Below, piece by piece: positions 59,140 through 64,000 of a stretch of DNA of 64,000 bases. Below the pieces are notes generated by a model. That model was not told the DNA's origin. It saw only the letters and a list, made by a program, of their open reading frames with translations, and made no database searches. The DNA lies in the NCBI RefSeq assembly GCF_019264345.1, contig NZ_JAHVAO010000001.1, positions 1,364,001-1,428,000 on the forward strand. The letters are read 5' to 3'. Position 1 is the first letter of the stretch; the number at the start of each line of letters is the position of its first letter. The position numbers and the translations under genes are program-made. Source of the stretch: Marinobacter arenosus (GTDB lineage Bacteria; Pseudomonadota; Gammaproteobacteria; Pseudomonadales; Oleiphilaceae).

Positions 59140-59325
59140 CTATGCATGAGGACCTTGGGAGCGTCTTAAGAATCCGATAACCAGCGCAGTAACACCTGGC
59201 GACAGCTCCTGGCTTGCAGTCGAGATGGGTTCTTCAGAGGAGCAGCCGCCGCCACACACGGATAACATAGCCACAGCCAAACCTGGAACTGACTTTCGAA
59301 CTGGATACTTAGCTTTCAGGCACAT
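59140..59325 (-). CDS. Small protein with strong ribosome site, function unknown
   Basis: 61 residues beginning MCLKAKYPVRKSVPGLAVAM. A basic stretch, a hydrophobic segment, and a cysteine pair in SVCGGGCSSEEP suggest a lipoprotein-like signal, but no classical lipobox fits. The end reads SPGVTALVIGFLRRSQGPHA. AAAGGAG 8 bp before the ATG is one of the best ribosome sites in the window, which is why I list it as a gene. The hydrophobic-then-arginine tail loosely recalls C-terminal sorting signals. It ends 3 bp from the converging barrel gene. Confidence 0.5.
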   Translation of the reverse strand: MCLKAKYPVRKSVPGLAVAMLSVCGGGCSSEEPISTASQELSPGVTALVIGFLRRSQGPHA

Positions 59326-59530
59326 CAGATATCTCCTTTATCTACTGTCCCCTTCCCTGGTTGCCAGGGGGACGCTAAAGGAACACATCAGCGATTTTTC
59401 ATAAAAATCGGTGCTTCCAAGGCATGTTGGCACCTAAATTAGAACAGCCCCGCTCCTTTTGCCTAGTTATGCTTATGAAAATTTCCGTCAAATGACTATT
59501 GCGTATCAAAGAAAGACGCATGCGGACCAC

Positions 59531-59911
59531 TCATCCTTTCAGCCACCTGAGTGCCTCGTCCTCATGCTCGAAAAACTTGAGGTCTCCCGCCATAAACCAG
59601 TTCGCAACCTTCGCGATATTGTCCTGCCAGACCTTGTGGCCGAAGACGGCGATCTTGTCGATCTGCAGGCCATGTTTCAGCGACAGATTAAAGTCATCCC
59701 AGGCTGCCCTGAGCTCCCAACCCTCCAGGTCCCTGACATCGAACAACACCTTCACCTTCCGTTTCTGGATGCCTTGTAGGGCACCATCAATCATCGGGCT
59801 GATGATTTTGAAATCCTCGTGGGTCAGCCTTCCCTGCGCCTTCAAAGCCAGGAAAACATCATCGCCGACCCGGTCGATGCCAATGGACAGGCCATGTCGT
59901 GTTAAAGTCAT
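59531..59911 (-). CDS. STAS/SEC14-like (SpoIIAA-like) protein
   Basis: 126 residues of the SpoIIAA-like STAS/SEC14 family. The fold is shown by GDDVFLALKAQGRLTHEDFK, VKVLFDVRDLEGWELRAAWD and KIAVFGHKVWQDNIAKVANW. Its C-terminal FEHEDEALRWLKG is the typical closing helix. Such proteins bind small lipophilic ligands or act as anti-anti-sigma-like factors; for this branch no target is known. GGAGGG precedes the ATG. Confidence 0.87.
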   Translation of the reverse strand: MTLTRHGLSIGIDRVGDDVFLALKAQGRLTHEDFKIISPMIDGALQGIQKRKVKVLFDVRDLEGWELRAAWDDFNLSLKHGLQIDKIAVFGHKVWQDNIAKVANWFMAGDLKFFEHEDEALRWLKG

Positions 59912-60002
59912 CTCCGGTCCCTCCGTTTGTGAGTGACATCCGAACCCCTTGCTGACTTGTTGTCAGACGTTCAAAGCCCCGGAAGGTTCAGGTATCGACA
60001 CC

Positions 60003-60305
60003 ATGACCGCGAACGTAAAAACCCGAATTCTCCTCCGGTCGAAGCGACTGAATATCTACCTGGTGCGCTACCCGCAAGGCCACAAAGTCGGCCCGCATCT
60101 GGACATGATCGCCGACGGGCGCCTGTACAAGCTCAACTGCGTGCTTGCCAAACCCCAGGCCGGCGGTGAGTTCCTGTGCGAGAAGAACATTTTCAACTTG
60201 TTCGGAAGAGTGATCCTGTTTCGCCCCGACCTCCACCAGCACCGGGTTTCAAAGATCGAACGCGGGAATCGTTGGTTGCTGAGCTTTGCGTTGACTACTC
60301 CCTAG
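60003..60305 (+). CDS. Miniature 2OG-Fe(II) oxygenase-like protein
   Basis: 100 residues. The sequence runs YLVRYPQGHKVGPHLDMIAD, YKLNCVLAKPQAGGEFLCEK, then FGRVILFRPDLHQHRVSKIE and RGNRWLLSFAL. It has an HxD pair in GPHLDM, a distal histidine in LHQHRVSKI and a basic residue in RGNRW. This is the metal and 2-oxoglutarate site order of prolyl-hydroxylase-type dioxygenases, but in only half of the usual length. It may be a minimal enzyme or a sensor-like domain. The stop codon is immediately followed by the end of the converging PEP-CTERM gene. Confidence 0.75.
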   Translation: MTANVKTRILLRSKRLNIYLVRYPQGHKVGPHLDMIADGRLYKLNCVLAKPQAGGEFLCEKNIFNLFGRVILFRPDLHQHRVSKIERGNRWLLSFALTTP

Positions 60306-60953
60306 TCAATGCCGCTGGAACCTGATTCGTCCGCGACGCCGCAGCCAGATCAGAATCATCCCGGCGGCCATTGTCAGAAGTGACGATGGCCCGGGAACTG
60401 GCAAGGCACGCATGGCCGTGATTTCGCCACCAAGGCCGTACATGGTGACAGCATCATTCACCACGGCCAGATCTATTGCGGTCGAGAAGGTTCCACCGAT
60501 AAATCGGTTGACCGGGAAGTCATCCGGTCCGGATGAGAACGGAGACCCATTGAAATCAAAGCCAAGACTGACCACGTCCGGACCATATCCGCCAGATGGC
60601 ACCTCATCGCTGTAGCGGAAGGCATCGTCGAAAAAGGTCAGAAAATGAAAGGCGCCGCCCGCGCCTTCGTAGGTGAGCCCCAAAGTCGAGAATGACCAGG
60701 ACAGCACCTCTCCCTGCCCGGTGCCACCTGCCCCACTCCGGGTGGCCAGCGGGTCGAAGACGATCTGTCCGGTCATTGCAGCGTCGCCGTTGGTGATCAC
60801 GACTCCGTCGTCTCTTACGAGTGGTGTCAAGGGGTCGTGATCACCAACGTTGGAGAAAATACTCGTGGTCCGACCTTCGAAGTAGTAGGTAATCGGCGCA
60901 GCCCAGGATACTGAGCTTATGAGCAGTAGAAGAACAGAAATTGATGAGCGCAT
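60306..60953 (-). CDS. PEP-CTERM-type exported protein
   Basis: 215 residues from the ATG at 60953 (AGGGAA upstream). The signal peptide is SISVLLLLISSVSWAAP. The beta-rich mature domain includes ITYYFEGRTTSIFSNVGDHD, VLSWSFSTLGLTYEGAGGAF and VNRFIGGTFSTAIDLAVV. The C-terminus has VPGPSSLLTMAAGMILIWLR followed by RRGRIRFQRH, a VPGPSS variant of the PEP sorting motif with the membrane helix and basic tail intact. It is a likely exosortase substrate. It resembles the secreted PEP-CTERM protein at 31174 only in the sorting signal. Confidence 0.85.
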   Translation of the reverse strand: MRSSISVLLLLISSVSWAAPITYYFEGRTTSIFSNVGDHDPLTPLVRDDGVVITNGDAAMTGQIVFDPLATRSGAGGTGQGEVLSWSFSTLGLTYEGAGGAFHFLTFFDDAFRYSDEVPSGGYGPDVVSLGFDFNGSPFSSGPDDFPVNRFIGGTFSTAIDLAVVNDAVTMYGLGGEITAMRALPVPGPSSLLTMAAGMILIWLRRRGRIRFQRH

Positions 60954-61071
60954 GGCACTAAGTTCCCTGTGAGACGCTAAGCCTGCACCCAAGCATTATT
61001 GATGCCGGAGTCCTGAGAACAGTAACTTAGCGTACGCCAGAAACGCTCAGTGTCTAAAAACCTGACACCCC

Positions 61072-61380
61072 TCAACCGACCGGCTGACAACCCCGGATTG
61101 CCAACGCCACGTTCGCGCTCGCTTCGATCTGTTCGTAGTACTTGGAGGCCGAGTTAACGCCCATTTCGGCGTAGCTGCCCGCCGCAGGACTGACCAGTTG
61201 GCTTAACTGTGCCAGCGCCTCCGCAGACTGCCGATCCCGCTCGTAGGCGTTGAACGCCTGATAGATTTCACTGCAGGTGACACCGTCTCCATCGGTTGCC
61301 GCAGACGACATGTAACCGGAGGTCTGGCAGCCGGTCATCATTGTGGTGGCGGCAATGGCGAACAACAGGGGGCGTTTCAC
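61072..61380 (-). CDS. Small lipoprotein of unknown function
   Basis: 102 residues starting at a GTG (61380) with GGAG upstream. The lipoprotein signal ends in TTMMTGCQTSG (lipobox MTGC). The mature part holds two further cysteines (VTCSEIYQAFNAYERDRQ and RGCQPVG at the end) that could form a disulfide, and a helical stretch SAEALAQLSQLVSPAAGSYA. I do not recognise the family. The first gene upstream on this strand is far away, so it has its own promoter. Confidence 0.65.
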   Translation of the reverse strand: MKRPLLFAIAATTMMTGCQTSGYMSSAATDGDGVTCSEIYQAFNAYERDRQSAEALAQLSQLVSPAAGSYAEMGVNSASKYYEQIEASANVALAIRGCQPVG

Positions 61381-61492
61381 AGGTAATTATCTCCAAAGGT
61401 TGGGTATGAAACAGTGTTCGAATCCTGCGAGATACTACCAGAAAAGCCACCATTCAACGTGCACCGGATGTTCCCGTTCCATGCGTTGGCCA

Positions 61493-62242
61493 TTATGGCC
61501 GCCAACGCATGGGATGCGCTGGCTTCAGTACCCCCTGCTCGTCCCAGTCATCCCAACCGCTAAACGGGATTGATGGCTCCTGGCCTAGCCCTGGGAGTCG
61601 CGATGCCCAAGCCTGCTTGGCGTTCTCCAGATGATCCAGGAAAAGGTCCTCGTCCTGATAACGAATACCGCCTCCCTGTATCCCGTAGCTGACCTGGGGC
61701 GCCAGTACCTCGAAGCCAACGTAATACAGCGATGAGTGAATCGGCCACAGCCATTCCACCATATTGCCGGCCCGGCCAAACGGCATGAACGCCTGCTCGG
61801 GCGAGCCGGTGGTGACCGAGCAGATCGCCTGCTTGCCACGAAAATGGCCACGATCGTAGCGACGGCTACCGGAATACAGCCCTCCGTAGACCAGCACCCG
61901 GTCAAACCAGCCCTTCAGGATGGCCGGTTGTGCGTGCCACCAAAGCGGAAACTGGAAGATAACCAGGTCGGCCCATTCCAGGCGGGCAATCTCACGCTGG
62001 ACATCGGCGGGAAGTGGACCTCGCTCGTAGTGGGCACGCTGCTCGGTCAAGGGTGCAAAGTAGCGTTCATCTGCCCGCTCGGCATAGTGGCTGGCTCGCT
62101 CTACCGGATCGAAGTTCTCCTGGTATAAATCGTCGATCTCAACGTCGTGCCCTGCAGAACGCAGCCGTTCCTCCGCGATATTAACCAGGCCGCCATTGAA
62201 TGACGCTCGTTCAGGATGGGCCAGCACAATCAACACGTTCAT
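61493..62242 (-). CDS. NAD(P)H-dependent flavodoxin-fold oxidoreductase
   Basis: 249 residues from the ATG at 62242 with AGGAGA upstream. The flavodoxin-like fold of the NQO/KefF/MdaB branch starts MNVLIVLAHPERASFNGGLV. IFQFPLWWHAQPAILKGWFD is the conserved quinone/FMN-site block, and CSVTTGSPEQAFMPFGRAGN contacts the flavin. The reaction is two-electron reduction of quinones or similar compounds. The gene is divergent from a LysR regulator 89 bp away, which probably controls it, as is common for such quinone reductases. Confidence 0.88.
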   Translation of the reverse strand: MNVLIVLAHPERASFNGGLVNIAEERLRSAGHDVEIDDLYQENFDPVERASHYAERADERYFAPLTEQRAHYERGPLPADVQREIARLEWADLVIFQFPLWWHAQPAILKGWFDRVLVYGGLYSGSRRYDRGHFRGKQAICSVTTGSPEQAFMPFGRAGNMVEWLWPIHSSLYYVGFEVLAPQVSYGIQGGGIRYQDEDLFLDHLENAKQAWASRLPGLGQEPSIPFSGWDDWDEQGVLKPAHPMRWRP

Positions 62243-62331
62243 ATCGCCTATCTCCTGTTGCATCGGTTTGATAACAGCCTATGCTGTTCTCTAACACACA
62301 GGAATTGCCCAAAATTGAGAATCTTATTTGC

Positions 62332-63216
62332 ATGGATGAACAACGTATTCGCTGGGACGATCTGCAGATTGTCTGGGCCATCGCCGAATCCGGTAGCCTG
62401 TCAGGCGCGGGCCGGCGCCTGGGTATCAGTCATGCCACGGTCTTTCGCCGGCTTACCGACATGGAAGCGCGTTTGGGCGTAACCCTGTTCGAGCGGTCCC
62501 GCACCGGCTACACGCCTAGCCTTGCCGGCGAGGATCTCGCCGCGGTTGCCCAGCGGGTCGAGGCGGATATCGTCGGAGCGGAACGCCGGCTGGCGGGAAA
62601 GGACCTGAAGCTCTCCGGCACCATTCGGGTGACCACCACCGACACCCTGTTCACAGGCGTGCTGGCGCCCCTCTTTGCCGAATTTCGCGCAAACTACCCG
62701 GAGATCAGCCTCGAAGTGGTCATTTCCAACCAGGTTCACAGCCTGAGCAAGCGGGAGGCCGACGTCGCCATCCGTCCGACACAGAATCCACCCGAAACCC
62801 TGGTCGGACGGCGGGTCGGCAGCATCGAGCAGGCGGTGTATGGCTGTCGCGAGCACTGGAAGAGCGCAACGACTCCGCTGACGGATCTCCCCCGGCACGC
62901 CTGGGTAGGCCCGGACAAGCACATGGGTAACAGTGCACTGGAAGCCTGGATGGGCAGGCAGGGACTGGACGAACGCTGCCAATATCGACTCGATTCCATG
63001 CTGGGGATGCAAACGGCCATCGAACATGGTCCGGCATTGGCGGTATTACCCTGCTACCTCGGCGACAACACCCCCAACCTCAGGCGGCTGACCGATCCAC
63101 TCCCGGAACTGGCGACGCCACTCTGGATACTCACCCACCCGGACTTGCGGCGGGTCAGCCGGATTCGGGCGTTCACCCGGGAGATTGGTGAGGGCGTCCT
63201 CGGCGCCTCGATTTAA
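62332..63216 (+). CDS. LysR-family transcriptional regulator
   Basis: 294 residues from the ATG at 62332; a longer frame from 62281 runs into the divergent promoter and is less likely. The winged helix is at about 5-65 (IRWDDLQIVWAIAESGSLSG, AGRRLGISHATVFRRLTDME), and a substrate-binding domain follows (FTGVLAPLFAEFRANYPEIS to LPCYLGDNTPNLRRL). VSNQVHSLSKREADVAIRPT-type wording is standard for the family. It is divergent from the flavodoxin-fold oxidoreductase, which is the likely target. Confidence 0.88.
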   Translation: MDEQRIRWDDLQIVWAIAESGSLSGAGRRLGISHATVFRRLTDMEARLGVTLFERSRTGYTPSLAGEDLAAVAQRVEADIVGAERRLAGKDLKLSGTIRVTTTDTLFTGVLAPLFAEFRANYPEISLEVVISNQVHSLSKREADVAIRPTQNPPETLVGRRVGSIEQAVYGCREHWKSATTPLTDLPRHAWVGPDKHMGNSALEAWMGRQGLDERCQYRLDSMLGMQTAIEHGPALAVLPCYLGDNTPNLRRLTDPLPELATPLWILTHPDLRRVSRIRAFTREIGEGVLGASI

Positions 63217-63245
63217 CCAAATTTCTCAACTTGCCTCTTCAATAC

Positions 63246-63259
63246 CCCCCAAATGGGGG
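63246..63259. promoter_or_regulatory. CCCCCAAATGGGGG palindrome upstream of lipoprotein gene
   Basis: A perfect 5-bp inverted repeat around AAAT, 75 bp upstream of the lipoprotein start codon and 29 bp after the LysR stop codon. The position fits an operator near a promoter. The same sequence could serve as a weak terminator for the LysR gene, though there is no T-run. It has no second copy in the window. Confidence 0.45.
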
Positions 63260-63333
63260 CAGTTTGCGCATGAAACCCCGTGCTAGCTTTCCAACGACCC
63301 AACCAGTGGTAGTTCCCTCTAAAAGGAGTTGTT

Positions 63334-64000
63334 ATGGATTGTTTCAAGAAGTTAGCGCTGGCAGTAGCCGTTTCTTCTGTAGCCGTGATCACCGGCTGTG
63401 GTGGTAGCGGCGGTGGCTCGTCCAACAACGGTGGCGACACTGACACCACCACCCAGACCAACACGGAAACCGGCGTTTTTGTCGACAGTGCCGTCGTGGG
63501 TATCAATTACGCAACCTCACCCAGCGGCCAGGAAGGGCAGACCAACGAACTCGGCGAATATGACTACGCTCCGGGCGATACGGTGACTTTCAGCATCGGG
63601 GGCATCGAGCTGCCACCGGTCGAGGCAACGGGCCGCGTCACTCCGGCCGATATGGGCAGCGGCGCGACGGACTGGAGCACCGACCAGACCGTGGTCAATA
63701 TTCTCCGCCTGCTGCAGACATTGGACGATGATGGCAATCCGGCCAACGGCATCACCATCACCAACGCGATCCACACGGCGCTGCAGGATGTCGACATTGA
63801 TCCCACCGTCAGCGAATCCGATTTCGAAACCCAGGCGAGCACCGCCATCACGGCCACCGGCAAGACACTGGTTGCAAAAGCAGACGCCATCAACCATTTC
63901 AAAGCGTCGCAATCTGCAGACCTGACCGGCAGTTGGGTGTATGTTGAGGACGGCGGAAACATGAACGTTCTGACCTTCCTGAACAACAGCGAATACCTGA
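63334..64000 (+). CDS. Lipoprotein, 5' part (runs off the window)
   Basis: At least 222 residues are visible from the ATG at 63334 (AAGGAG upstream). The lipoprotein signal ends ITGCGGSGGGSS (lipobox ITGC), followed by a T-, D- and N-rich linker (GGDTDTTTQTNTETGVF). A domain begins VFVDSAVVGINYATSPSGQE with NELGEYDYAPGDTVTFSIGG, a beta-sandwich pattern seen in large surface lipoproteins. A helical part has QTVVNILRLLQTLDDDGNPA and ITNAIHTALQDVDIDPTVSE. The frame is open at the right edge, so the total length and remaining domains are unknown. Confidence 0.75.
   Translation, partial: MDCFKKLALAVAVSSVAVITGCGGSGGGSSNNGGDTDTTTQTNTETGVFVDSAVVGINYATSPSGQEGQTNELGEYDYAPGDTVTFSIGGIELPPVEATGRVTPADMGSGATDWSTDQTVVNILRLLQTLDDDGNPANGITITNAIHTALQDVDIDPTVSESDFETQASTAITATGKTLVAKADAINHFKASQSADLTGSWVYVEDGGNMNVLTFLNNSEYL

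Noticed and set aside
1..64000. CRISPR arrays, IS elements, tRNA and rRNA genes
   Set aside because: I saw no regularly spaced direct repeats, no transposase or integrase gene, no terminal inverted repeats with target duplication, and no cloverleaf or rRNA core sequence in the gaps.

Overview
The window reads as a chromosomal segment of a GC-rich (about 60%) marine gammaproteobacterium, most likely Marinobacter or a close relative. The basis is the combination of an AlkB alkane hydroxylase, a bifunctional PutA, a 180-kDa-family NAD-glutamate dehydrogenase, BCCT and DAACS transporters, YeiP, DUF3185/DUF3096/DUF1328 mini-proteins and PEP-CTERM proteins. Genus is inferred from gene content, not from a marker gene. 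There is no rRNA, tRNA, IS element, phage or CRISPR array that I can see.

Layout. 0-7.8 kb: housekeeping and transport genes (VTT membrane protein, RsuA-type pseudouridine synthase, dicarboxylate/amino-acid symporter, DsbA-like oxidoreductase, BCCT transporter, shikimate kinase family protein, YHS protein, lytic transglycosylase, LysE exporter). 7.9-11.8 kb: a Crp-type regulator divergent from a class II aldolase, a PhnZ-like HD protein and the two 5-oxoprolinase subunits PxpB/PxpC, without PxpA. 11.8-19.7 kb: a proline-to-2-oxoglutarate pathway in three genes, putA and gdh on one strand and a divergent Lrp-type regulator. 19.7-26.7 kb: small conserved envelope and metabolic proteins, including yeiP, a DUF2182/DUF1326 pair, a frameshifted DUF4242 gene and a gene remnant. 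26.7-29.1 kb: alkB divergent from an AraC regulator. 29-34.2 kb: threonine aldolase, enoyl-CoA hydratase, a PEP-CTERM protein, a GST and an M17 aminopeptidase.

34.3-37.1 kb is an island of lower GC with six small genes on one strand (membrane protein, GNAT, VOC, MAPEG, two unknowns). The starts of GNAT, VOC and MAPEG each lie within about 30 bp of an attC-like core, and two of the separating elements fold into attC-like hairpins. I interpret this as gene cassettes left without an integrase. A 23-bp element made of two opposed DnaA-box-like sequences occurs in inverted copies at 31.0 and 34.3 kb.

37-50 kb: zinc metallopeptidase, DUF2339 giant membrane protein, tandem spondin-domain proteins, a lipoprotein, an AI-2E family permease and a run of tiny stress-type membrane proteins, then a LysR regulator and a DUF1127 protein. 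50-59.3 kb: a block of exported proteins (glycine-zipper protein, patatin-like lipoprotein, DUF3604, beta-barrel, DUF1254, DUF2860 and a divergent second beta-barrel). Two FNR/Anr-like boxes lie in its control regions, and it is the best candidate for an undescribed envelope system. 59.5-64 kb: STAS protein, a miniature 2OG-oxygenase-like protein, a second PEP-CTERM protein, a flavodoxin-fold oxidoreductase with divergent LysR regulator, and the start of a lipoprotein that runs off the window.
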